Of a stretch of 64,000 nt of DNA, positions 8,813 to 17,270 are shown in pieces. The translations under genes and the position numbers were made by a program. Source of the DNA: an uncultured Flammeovirgaceae bacterium (GTDB lineage Bacteria > Bacteroidota > Bacteroidia > Cytophagales > Cyclobacteriaceae); the NCBI GenBank assembly GCA_937883755.1, contig CAKZYA010000022.1, positions 62,001 to 126,000 of the forward strand, in the 5' to 3' direction. Positions within the stretch are counted from its first letter, which is position 1. Each line of letters opens with the position of its first letter. Under the pieces are notes generated by a model, which did not search any database, had not been told where the DNA came from, and saw only the letters and a program-made list of their open reading frames with translations.

Positions 8813-9535
8813 ATGATTGGTAGCATTCGAGGTAATTTTTATCTTGCTGAGTCAAAACCAAAACCTATGCGAAGATTTCTGGGAAACGTTCATTGGGGTG
8901 ATAAGCTAATTGATATTCTGGTAGTAGTGTTGGGTATTACCATTGCCTTTGGTCTGAATAACTGGCGAGAAAACCGACAAAATGCCAAGTTGGAACAACG
9001 GTATCTAAAGAACTTGAAGGAGGACTTGGTGAAGGATACTCTTCAGATGGTAAACATAAAAAGAGATTTAAGAGGAACATCATTTGCTGTTGCGTGTATT
9101 AAGCGAATATCCCCCGAGATAGAAAACGCCGATAGTGTAGCCATATATTTAGACGATGTTTTCAGTCTAAATTACTTTATCTTCTTCCCCGAAGATTACA
9201 CGTATGAGACCTTACAACAGAGTGGCGATATTAGTATTATTCAGAGTGATAGCATCCGGCAGGTATTATCTCAGTTATACGACAATTATGAGTTTATGCG
9301 CCTTCTTTACGAGTATGCTCTCAATACTTTGTCGGATGAAATATCCCCTTACGTTGATAATTTATCTGCTCGTACAAGCCAGGTTGAAGATCCGACGATG
9401 TACCAATCAACCCATTTTGACAATCTGGTAAATGAATACGGGCGGCAGTTGGCAGGCGTAGAGTTTCTCGTAGAAAGCTCCTTGGAGAAACATCGCATCC
9501 TACAACATCTCATTACTAAGGAACTTAACAAATAA
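8813..9535 (+). CDS. DUF6090-family membrane protein
   Basis: 240 residues from the first ATG. A second Met at 8867 (222 residues, MRRFLGNVHWGDK) is closer to the usual start of the family. The signature is clear: one membrane helix (DILVVVLGITIAFGLNNW), then RENRQNAKLEQRYLKNLKEDL, the conserved basic exit and helix. The rest is a mixed helical domain without cysteines or obvious catalytic residues. The biological role of DUF6090 proteins is not established. Divergent from the DUF6090-like gene at 7507-8328. Confidence 0.75.
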   Translation: MIGSIRGNFYLAESKPKPMRRFLGNVHWGDKLIDILVVVLGITIAFGLNNWRENRQNAKLEQRYLKNLKEDLVKDTLQMVNIKRDLRGTSFAVACIKRISPEIENADSVAIYLDDVFSLNYFIFFPEDYTYETLQQSGDISIIQSDSIRQVLSQLYDNYEFMRLLYEYALNTLSDEISPYVDNLSARTSQVEDPTMYQSTHFDNLVNEYGRQLAGVEFLVESSLEKHRILQHLITKELNK

Positions 9536-9867
9536 CTGTATCAAAAGCGTACACCACAGTGTTGCGAAAATGATACAGTTGCTAGCAAAAATAGAGAAAG
9601 TTTATTTAAGAAAAATATCAAGTTGACCGTCATAGCGAGGACAACAGGACGAAGCTATCTCCCTCACTAGTAGGAGATTGCTACGCTCGTTCCTCGCTCG
9701 CAATGACGATGAAGGGCAGCTAAGTGAGCAAAAGAGACTGTAAGTGGAAGGAAACTTGCCCTTACAATGAACAAGGGCTGCCCTGCAGTGAGTAATTAGC
9801 AATGAACATTTACTGATTTAAGACTAATTGCACATTGCTCCTTGCTAATTGTTAATTGAAGAAAGTT
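9536..9867. other. Intergenic region with repeat-derived sequence
   Basis: Holds the palindromic repeat at 9628-9708. After it comes a low-complexity stretch built of variants of TAATTAGCAATGAAC / GCTAATTGTTAATTG up to the next start codon. No ORF of interest. Confidence 0.5.
9628..9708. repeat. Palindromic extragenic repeat (CGTCATTGCGAG type)
   Basis: An imperfect 81-bp hairpin. Outer arms are CGTCATAGCGAGGA (from 9628) and CGCTCGCAATGACG (to 9708). Inner arms are GAAGCTATCTCC and GGAGATTGCTACGC. Its form matches the widely dispersed repeats beginning CGTCATTGCGAG found in many bacteria. It lies upstream of the first FtsX permease gene. Confidence 0.65.
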
Positions 9868-12246
9868 ATGTACAGAAATTACCTAGCCATTGCCTTTCGG
9901 CATCTATACAAATGGAAATTTTATACTATCATTAATATTACCGGGTTAGCCATTGGTCTAGCTGCCGGACTGCTGATAACCCTCTATGTGTTAGACGAGC
10001 TCAGCTACGACCGCTTCCACGAGCGAGCCGACCGTATCTACCGGGTAACTACCGAAATTGATTTTAATGGAAACTTGAGTGCTATTGCCTCTACGAACTA
10101 TCATGTAGGTGAAGTGATTGACGACGAAATACCCGAGATTGAAACTACGTTACGGGTGCAGCAACTACGGGAGCAGAATATCAAAGTAGATGATGAGATA
10201 TACAGTCCGAAAACACTTGCTGTAGACAGTAATTTCTTTCAGTTTTTTACTTTTCCGCTTAAAGAAGGAAATCCTGCTACTGCTTTAGACGAACCTTCAT
10301 CAATAGTACTGACCGAGAATCTATCGCAGGAATTGTTTGGGCAATCTTCTGGAGTACTGGGTAAAACCATTGTGCTTTGGGATAAGATTTATGAAGTAAC
10401 CGGAGTAGCTGAGAATCCGCCCACCAATGCTCACTTCCACTTTGAAATGCTTATACATTTTGAGTCTCAGGTAAGCAACCGTATCAATTGGGGCAATATA
10501 AACGGTGTGATTTCTACTTATTTTCGGTTAGCTGAGAGCGCATCGGTTGAACGAGTTCCAGTCAAGATTAAAGAGGTTGCCCTAAAATATAATCCTGATA
10601 TGGACGAAGGTATAAAGCTGGGCAAATACGATGTGAGTTTTACCGCCCAACCCTTGACAGATATTCATTTACACTCGGATTTGGGAATGGAAATGGAAGC
10701 TAACAGTGATATTCGCTACGTTTATATTTTCTCCATCATTGCGCTATTTGTCCTAGTTATTGCTGGGGTGAACTACGTCAATCTATCTACCGCTCGATCC
10801 ACCGACCGGGCGAAGGAAGTAGGGGTGCGGAAAACATTAGGTGCGATACGCCAACCACTCATTACCCAGTTCCTCACCGAATCGCTACTGATAAGCTTAA
10901 CGGCTACTTTATTAGGCGTAGGGTTGGCCGAACTGCTTCGTCGTCCATTTAATCAGCTAGCTAACAAAGAGCTGTCGCTAAATCTGCTGGATAGTCCAAC
11001 GTTAGGATTGGCGGTACTAGCAGCGGGGCTGATCGTGGGTATCATCGCGGGTTTGTATCCGGCCTTTTATCTAACCCGCTTCCAGCCTATTCAGACACTA
11101 AGGGGTAGCCTTAAAAGCGGGCAGCAAGGAAAACATTTTCGTAATGCGCTAGTCGTTTTTCAGTTTGCTACCTCTATTGCGCTGATTGTTTGCACGGTAG
11201 TTGTTTTCCAACAGTTGCAGTACATGCAAAATAAAAAGTTGGGTTACGATCAGGAGAACGTAGTGATTTTAGACAGTGCGGTACAAGGCAGTTTTGATGC
11301 ATTTGTCAATGAGCTACAGGCTCATCCGCAAGTACGCGCAGTGACGGCCTCTAGTCAAAGTCCGCATCAGATTACAAACTCTCAGGGTGGTTTACAGGTG
11401 CGAGGCCAAGATGAAAATGAAGCTTACGAGCTGAATCGGCTGTTTGTAGATCATAACTTTCTACCAACGTTCAATATTTCCCTCAAAGAAGGTCGTAACT
11501 TTTCGGATAAACTAGCCTCCGACACCTCTGCCATAATTCTCAATGAGGCAGCCGTTCGTAAAATGGGTATCGATGACCCGCTTAACGCAGAGGTACGGCT
11601 AAATGATGAGTGGTACCGAATCATTGGGGTTACCAAAGACTTTCACTTTCAGTCACTACGAGACGAGATTTCTCCCTTATTTATCGTTCTAGGAAGGAAT
11701 CCGTATTACTACAATAATATTGATGTACGAATCAGTGGTGAAGATGTGCCGGGTACTTTAACTTTTTTAGAAGAAACCTGGCAGAAATTCTCGCCGAACA
11801 ATCCGTTTTACTATTCCTTCCTCGATCAAAACTACGAAGCTCTCTACCGTACCGAAATGCAGTTAGGAAAAGTGTTCGGCATCTTCACAGGCTTAGCCAT
11901 TTTTGTTGCCTGTCTGGGATTATTAGCGCTCGTGGCTTTTATGGCAGAACAGCGTACCAAAGAAATTGGTATTCGTAAGGTGATGGGAGCCTCGGTTCGC
12001 AGTATTGTGCTGCTGCTATCTAAAGGTTATACTAAGCTAATTATTATCGCTCTGCTGGTAGCCATCCCGGTATCCTACCTCGCTATGCGGCAGTGGTTAG
12101 CTGACTTTGCCTACCGCACCAATATAAATATCTGGATATTTATCGGTGCTGGACTCACCGCTTTACTGATTGCCTGGTTATCAGTAAGCTATCAATCCAT
12201 CAAAGCCGCCGTAGCCAATCCAGTAGATGCTCTTCGTGATGAATGA
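9868..12246 (+). CDS. FtsX/MacB-type ABC transporter permease (first of three)
   Basis: 792 residues from ATG 9868. The frame extends to a TTG at 9856, but MYRNYLAIAFRHL is the standard opening of these permeases. Layout: membrane helix 1 (about 20-42), a MacB-type periplasmic domain, three helices of the first FtsX unit (around 285-430, with the cytoplasmic motif RAKEVGVRKTLGA), a second periplasmic domain, and a second FtsX unit (RTKEIGIRKVMGAS) with three more helices ending NPVDALRDE. Such duplicated permeases act with a separate MacB/LolD-like ATPase in lipoprotein, peptide or toxic-compound transport. No ATPase gene is present in the window. Two paralogues follow directly. Confidence 0.9.
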   Translation: MYRNYLAIAFRHLYKWKFYTIINITGLAIGLAAGLLITLYVLDELSYDRFHERADRIYRVTTEIDFNGNLSAIASTNYHVGEVIDDEIPEIETTLRVQQLREQNIKVDDEIYSPKTLAVDSNFFQFFTFPLKEGNPATALDEPSSIVLTENLSQELFGQSSGVLGKTIVLWDKIYEVTGVAENPPTNAHFHFEMLIHFESQVSNRINWGNINGVISTYFRLAESASVERVPVKIKEVALKYNPDMDEGIKLGKYDVSFTAQPLTDIHLHSDLGMEMEANSDIRYVYIFSIIALFVLVIAGVNYVNLSTARSTDRAKEVGVRKTLGAIRQPLITQFLTESLLISLTATLLGVGLAELLRRPFNQLANKELSLNLLDSPTLGLAVLAAGLIVGIIAGLYPAFYLTRFQPIQTLRGSLKSGQQGKHFRNALVVFQFATSIALIVCTVVVFQQLQYMQNKKLGYDQENVVILDSAVQGSFDAFVNELQAHPQVRAVTASSQSPHQITNSQGGLQVRGQDENEAYELNRLFVDHNFLPTFNISLKEGRNFSDKLASDTSAIILNEAAVRKMGIDDPLNAEVRLNDEWYRIIGVTKDFHFQSLRDEISPLFIVLGRNPYYYNNIDVRISGEDVPGTLTFLEETWQKFSPNNPFYYSFLDQNYEALYRTEMQLGKVFGIFTGLAIFVACLGLLALVAFMAEQRTKEIGIRKVMGASVRSIVLLLSKGYTKLIIIALLVAIPVSYLAMRQWLADFAYRTNINIWIFIGAGLTALLIAWLSVSYQSIKAAVANPVDALRDE

Positions 12247-12261
12247 TGACGGATGATTAAT
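12246..12261. repeat. 16-bp inverted repeat, left copy
   Basis: ATGACGGATGATTAAT here overlaps the stop codon of permease 1 and recurs as its exact reverse complement at 17255-17270. The two copies enclose permeases 2 and 3. The surrounding spacer (12247-12334) is low complexity, built of CATTCATCATC-like words. Confidence 0.5.
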
Positions 12262-12334
12262 AATTAATGCTCCCCGTAGCTCACTATTCATTCATCATCA
12301 GTCATTCATCATTATTCACTACTCATCAATCATT

Positions 12335-14743
12335 ATGTTAAAGAACTACTTAAAAATTGCCGTTAGAAATCTGATCAACCGCAAGACTTACTCCGCTATT
12401 ATGGTACTTAGCCTCACGCTGGGTGTCATTAGTTGTCTGCTGATCGGCACCTACATTCACTACGAGTTTCAGTACGATCTTCACCACCAAAATGCTGACC
12501 GGGTTTATCGGCTGGTAGATAAGATTAACTTGCAGAGTGGTGGTACGGCTAGTCTGGCTCGCGTACCCGGTACTTGGGGGCCTCTGCTGGCTGAGCAGTA
12601 CCCAGAGATTGAAAGTTACACCCGACTAATGAAGTACCGTTTGGATAGGCTGGTAAACTACAAAGAAGGCGATAAGCAGTTTTACGAGCCTGACTTTCTG
12701 TGGGTTGATTCTACCGTATTTGAAGTATTAAGCATCCCATTTTTGATGGGAAACACCGAAGTAGCCCTTGACGGGCCGAACCGGGTAGTCATTAGCCAAG
12801 ATGCGGCTGAACGCTACTTTGGGCCTAACTGGCAAACCGATCCTCAGCAGAACCCGATGGGCAAGCAGCTAAATGAACTAACCGTCACGGGAGTTATGCA
12901 GAGCTTTCCTGCCACCTCTCACTTTCAGGCTGATTTTCTGGTTTCTATGTCCACTCTCTACGACTCCTGGAGCAGTGTTATCAATAGCCGAACCAATCAT
13001 TATTACTACACCTACTTTCTGCTTTCCGAACCATCGGCTGCCGCCCAATTGGAAGATAAGTTATCGTCATTCGTAGAAACTCATGTTGAACCAGAAGCAG
13101 CCCGCCGATTTAACCCTTACCTACAGTCCTTACCGGATATTCATTTGTATTCTCAATTGGAAGCAGAATTAGCTATCAACGGTAATATTCGGTACGTTTT
13201 CTTTTTTGGCGGAATTGCTTTATTCATATTACTACTGGCCTGTATCAATTTCATAAATCTGACTACCGCCCGGTCTACCTGGCGTAGCAAAGAGGTGGGT
13301 GTTCGCAAAGCTGTCGGTGGTCGTCGTAGACAATTGGTATCCCAGTTCTTGAGTGAATCGGTGCTGCTAGTAATTCTATCTGTCATTATTTCTTTAGGAA
13401 TCACTGAGCTAACCCTGGTCTGGTTCACTGATTTTGTTGATCGCCCACTTACATTACATTGGACTTCACCTTATTTTTATGGTGCTCTGCTTTTTGGAAT
13501 AGTCATCATTGCCCTTTTGGCTGGATGGTATCCGGCGCACTTTCTATCTTCAGCCAGCCCTATTAAGGCACTTCGTTCGGGCAAGTCGGATAGCCATAGT
13601 AGCCGCCTTCGCCAGTTTTTAGTTGTTTTTCAGTTTGCTACCTGTATTGCCCTTATTGCCAGTACGCTGATTATTACTCGTCAGCTACGCTATATGCACG
13701 ATAAAGATTTAGGGTTTCAGACTGAACATATTCTTACGTTTAACCTGCCGGATGATCCCTCTCAACAAGATCAAGAGCGGCTTGAGCGGGAGATTAGTCA
13801 GTTAGCTTCAGTAGAGCAAACAACGATCACCTCCCATAACCTTATTGGTGACCAGCCCTACGGTGCTACTTATCATTTCCGGAGATATGATCCTGATGAT
13901 GAGGGAGTCGGTATGGGGCGCTTACACGTGAATTTTCAATTTCTGGAAACTTACGACCTCCCGTTAGTAGCTGGACGAGGGTTCGCCCGAGAATACGCCT
14001 CCGATACGGCTGCCTTTCTTATCAACGAAGCCGCGCTAGGGCAACTGGGAATTTCTGACCCATCGGAAATACTAGGAGTGGAGGTTATGTATGAAGCTAA
14101 TGGCTATCCGAAACGAGGACCAGTGATCGGGGTGGTAGAAGACTTCCACTTCCGTTCTTTGCATAGTCCCATCGGGCCGATGGTAATGGATATTCAGCCG
14201 GAGAGAAACCACTTTGTGGCGGTGAGAATGCAGAGTGAAAACATTGGCGAAGCCTTAGGTAATATTCACGATATTTGGAACGATTTATACCCCGATATTC
14301 CGTTTCTGTACGATTTTCTGGATTCCAAGTTTGATCAGGTCTATAAATCTGAGAAGCGGTACGGAAGCTTGTTCACTCAGTTTGCTTTAGTCTCTATAAT
14401 TATTGCCTGTTTAGGCCTACTGGGCTTAGCGATTTTCACCGCTGAGAAGCGATCTAAAGAAATTAGTATCCGCAAAGTGCTTGGCGCTTCGGTGTCTAGT
14501 CTTCTTGTACTACTTACCGGAGAATTTACCAAACTGGTGTTGATTGCAGCTCTGGTAGCTACTCCGCTATCTTGGTATTTTATGAGCAATTGGCTTAATA
14601 ACTTTGCTTACCATACCAATGTAGGAGTTGATATTTTTATGATAGCCTGTGGTATTGCCTTAGGAATAGCCTGGATAACGGTTCTTTACCAATCAGTAAA
14701 AGCAGCTAAAGTCAATCCAATAAAGAACTTAAGAAATGAATAA
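12335..14743 (+). CDS. FtsX/MacB-type ABC transporter permease (second of three)
   Basis: 802 residues. Same architecture as its upstream paralogue: helix 1 after MLKNYLKIAVRNL, a MacB-like periplasmic domain, FtsX unit 1 with SKEVGVRKAVGG, a second periplasmic domain, and FtsX unit 2 with RSKEISIRKVLGAS, ending NPIKNLRNE. Sequence divergence from permeases 1 and 3 is considerable in the periplasmic domains, suggesting different partners or substrates. Separated from permease 1 by an 88-bp low-complexity spacer with no clear terminator, so read-through is possible. Confidence 0.9.
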   Translation: MLKNYLKIAVRNLINRKTYSAIMVLSLTLGVISCLLIGTYIHYEFQYDLHHQNADRVYRLVDKINLQSGGTASLARVPGTWGPLLAEQYPEIESYTRLMKYRLDRLVNYKEGDKQFYEPDFLWVDSTVFEVLSIPFLMGNTEVALDGPNRVVISQDAAERYFGPNWQTDPQQNPMGKQLNELTVTGVMQSFPATSHFQADFLVSMSTLYDSWSSVINSRTNHYYYTYFLLSEPSAAAQLEDKLSSFVETHVEPEAARRFNPYLQSLPDIHLYSQLEAELAINGNIRYVFFFGGIALFILLLACINFINLTTARSTWRSKEVGVRKAVGGRRRQLVSQFLSESVLLVILSVIISLGITELTLVWFTDFVDRPLTLHWTSPYFYGALLFGIVIIALLAGWYPAHFLSSASPIKALRSGKSDSHSSRLRQFLVVFQFATCIALIASTLIITRQLRYMHDKDLGFQTEHILTFNLPDDPSQQDQERLEREISQLASVEQTTITSHNLIGDQPYGATYHFRRYDPDDEGVGMGRLHVNFQFLETYDLPLVAGRGFAREYASDTAAFLINEAALGQLGISDPSEILGVEVMYEANGYPKRGPVIGVVEDFHFRSLHSPIGPMVMDIQPERNHFVAVRMQSENIGEALGNIHDIWNDLYPDIPFLYDFLDSKFDQVYKSEKRYGSLFTQFALVSIIIACLGLLGLAIFTAEKRSKEISIRKVLGASVSSLLVLLTGEFTKLVLIAALVATPLSWYFMSNWLNNFAYHTNVGVDIFMIACGIALGIAWITVLYQSVKAAKVNPIKNLRNE

Positions 14744-14796
14744 CTGGGTGAGGGGCTAGGAGTACGCGCCTCGCTCCCCATCCCAAGCTAAAACTT

Positions 14797-17196
14797 ATGA
14801 TTAGAAACTATCTTACTATCGCTCTTAGAAACCTACGCAAACAAAAATTTTACGCGCTAATTAATGTCTTTGGCTTATCGCTGGGGTTGGCGTGTTGTCT
14901 GCTGATTGCTTTGTATGTGGCAGATGATTTGAGTTATGATCATTTTCACCCGAAGGCTGACCAGATGTACCGAGTACGACATAAGTTTGTGGTAAGCGGA
15001 CAGGAGTCGGATATGGCCGATGTAGCCCCAGCTCTCGCACAGGGTATCCGTGACAATATTTCCCGGATTGAGAAAGTGATTCGAACCGAATATCCTAATC
15101 CCTACATTTATCGGAAGGGAACGGAGTTGCTGGGTGAACAAACCACAATTCGGTCTGACCCTAATTTCTTTGAATTCTTTGGCTATAAGTTGCTAGTGGG
15201 CGACCCGGCTACGGTGCTTGAAAGTCCGAGAAGCATTGTACTAACTAAAAGCGTAGCGGACGCTCATTTTGGTAAGGTTGAAAACACAGGTATAGAACAG
15301 CACCCGGCTTTGGGGCAAACACTTACCTCGGAAGGCGAAGACTTTACCGTGACCGGAATCGCTGAAGACTCACCGAAGAATTCGCACCTGGATTTTGGGA
15401 TAATCATGTCCAATGTAGCTTCGGAGCGGGTGAAGAACGGAGAAGGCTTTTGGCTTCCGGCGGGCTATCTCACTTACGTGATTTTGCAAGAAGGTGTCGC
15501 CCCCGAATCGCTGAAAGCCGATTTCCTTGCTATGGAAAAGGCCTACGAGTGGCCCCAGATGATCGAGCGCTTGGGCGTGCCTCTGGCTACTCTGGAAGCT
15601 CAGCAAGACTATCTAGGCCACTACCTGGTTCCCATAACTGACATTCATCTCGTCACCGAGGGAAATATGAAGTATGTGTACATTTTCTCAGTGATCGGGT
15701 TATTTATGCTGCTGATTGCCTGCATCAACTACACCAACCTGGCGACGGCTCGTTCTACTCAACGAGCAAAAGAAGTAGGAATCCGGAAAGCCTTAGGCAC
15801 ATCTCGTAAGCGGCTAATTGGTCAATTTTTAAGTGAGTCAGTTTTGATGACACTGCTGGCGATGCTTTTAGCACTGGGTTTTACTGAGATTTTCCGCATT
15901 CCATTCAGTAGACTTACAGAAAAGACGCTGACGTTAAGTGTTTTACAAGAACCTCTCTGGCTGATATTTATTCTTTTATTGGCGTTGCTCGTTAGCTTAC
16001 TGGCGGGACTTTATCCGGCTTTTTACCTTTCATTATTTAAGCCATCTGAGGTGCTAAAAGGGCAATTGGGTACAATAAAATCCGGCAGCTTTAGAAAAGG
16101 TCTGGTCGTATTTCAGTTTTGCGTTTCGGCTACGTTGATTGTCTGTTCAATACTGGTGTATCAGCAGTTGCTATTTATGCACGCTAAAGATGTGGGCTTC
16201 ACTAAAGAGAATGTACTTTTGTTGCCCAACACTCACACGTTAGAAAACCGGGAGGTTTTTCGGGAGACATTACTACAAAATTCCCAAATAGAAGCGGTAA
16301 GCTTTAGCTACTCGGCTCCCGGCGATTTTTTTGATGCATTCACTACCTATCAGGAATTGGGGAGTGAGAACAAATATCAGGCTAAACGACTTGCGACTGA
16401 CGCTGGTTTTATGAAAGCGTATGAACTTCAACTGTTGGAGGGGCGAAACCTAAAGGAAGAACCGGGCGAGATGAAAGAAGCTTTACTGAATAAAAGTGCA
16501 GCTGATCAGCTCGGCCTAGAGCAAGTGGTAGGAAGTGTAGTGGAAACATTTTGGGGCGGTAAGTTTGAGATAGTAGGGATTGTGAAAGATTTCAACTTCG
16601 AGCATTTGCGATCCAGCATTATGCCGCTGATTATCCACCATAACCGAGAAGAGGAATTTAACTATTATACCTCGGTACGAATAAAAGGTGGAGATTTATC
16701 AGGTACGATCAGCTTTGTAGAATCCGTCTGGCGCAAGCACAATCAAGAAGCATTATTTAGCTACTCCTTCCTCGACCGTAAGTTTAATGATCTGTTTAAA
16801 ACTGAGCAGCGTATGAGTGTGGCAGTAGTTACATTCACTGGGCTGATTATTTTTATCGCCTGTATCGGTCTGTTTGGTTTAATTACCTATGTTGCTGAAC
16901 AACGTACTAAAGAAATTGGGATTCGGAAGATACTCGGGGCTTCGGTGAAGGATGTAGTGCTATTACTTTCGGGTAGTTTCACCCGCTTGGTGTTTTGGTC
17001 ATTTCTGTTGGCTGTTCCCTTGGCTTACGCACTCATTCAACAGTGGCTCGGTACCTTTGCCTACCGCATCAGTATAGAAGTTTGGCCGTTTGCCATAGCC
17101 GGAATTATTCTCTTCTTCCTCGCAATTACTACAGTTAGCTACCAATCCATTCGGGCAGCCCGAGCTAATCCGGTAGACTCACTGCGTAATGAGTAG
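14797..17196 (+). CDS. FtsX/MacB-type ABC transporter permease (third of three)
   Basis: 799 residues starting MIRNYLTIALRNLRKQKFYALINVFGLSLG, the family's usual N-terminal helix. MacB-like periplasmic domain, FtsX unit 1 (RAKEVGIRKALGTS), second periplasmic domain, FtsX unit 2 (RTKEIGIRKILGAS), C-terminus NPVDSLRNE. Closer in motif wording to permease 1 than to permease 2. Lies 53 bp after permease 2. Convergent with the FAD oxidoreductase gene downstream. The partner ATPase must be encoded elsewhere. Confidence 0.9.
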   Translation: MIRNYLTIALRNLRKQKFYALINVFGLSLGLACCLLIALYVADDLSYDHFHPKADQMYRVRHKFVVSGQESDMADVAPALAQGIRDNISRIEKVIRTEYPNPYIYRKGTELLGEQTTIRSDPNFFEFFGYKLLVGDPATVLESPRSIVLTKSVADAHFGKVENTGIEQHPALGQTLTSEGEDFTVTGIAEDSPKNSHLDFGIIMSNVASERVKNGEGFWLPAGYLTYVILQEGVAPESLKADFLAMEKAYEWPQMIERLGVPLATLEAQQDYLGHYLVPITDIHLVTEGNMKYVYIFSVIGLFMLLIACINYTNLATARSTQRAKEVGIRKALGTSRKRLIGQFLSESVLMTLLAMLLALGFTEIFRIPFSRLTEKTLTLSVLQEPLWLIFILLLALLVSLLAGLYPAFYLSLFKPSEVLKGQLGTIKSGSFRKGLVVFQFCVSATLIVCSILVYQQLLFMHAKDVGFTKENVLLLPNTHTLENREVFRETLLQNSQIEAVSFSYSAPGDFFDAFTTYQELGSENKYQAKRLATDAGFMKAYELQLLEGRNLKEEPGEMKEALLNKSAADQLGLEQVVGSVVETFWGGKFEIVGIVKDFNFEHLRSSIMPLIIHHNREEEFNYYTSVRIKGGDLSGTISFVESVWRKHNQEALFSYSFLDRKFNDLFKTEQRMSVAVVTFTGLIIFIACIGLFGLITYVAEQRTKEIGIRKILGASVKDVVLLLSGSFTRLVFWSFLLAVPLAYALIQQWLGTFAYRISIEVWPFAIAGIILFFLAITTVSYQSIRAARANPVDSLRNE

Positions 17197-17254
17197 TGAG
17201 ATTAGTAAATAATGAGCAATAAAGATTATTAATCCGAGCCATGTTGGCATCACC

Positions 17255-17270
17255 ATTAATCATCCGTCAT
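17255..17270. repeat. 16-bp inverted repeat, right copy
   Basis: Exact reverse complement of 12246-12261, overlapping the stop codon of the FAD oxidoreductase gene. See the left copy. Confidence 0.5.

Noticed and set aside
12247-12334. CATTCATCATC-rich spacer looked at as a possible CRISPR or tandem array
   Set aside because: The words are short, imperfect and irregularly spaced, without constant repeats or spacers. It is low-complexity intergenic DNA.
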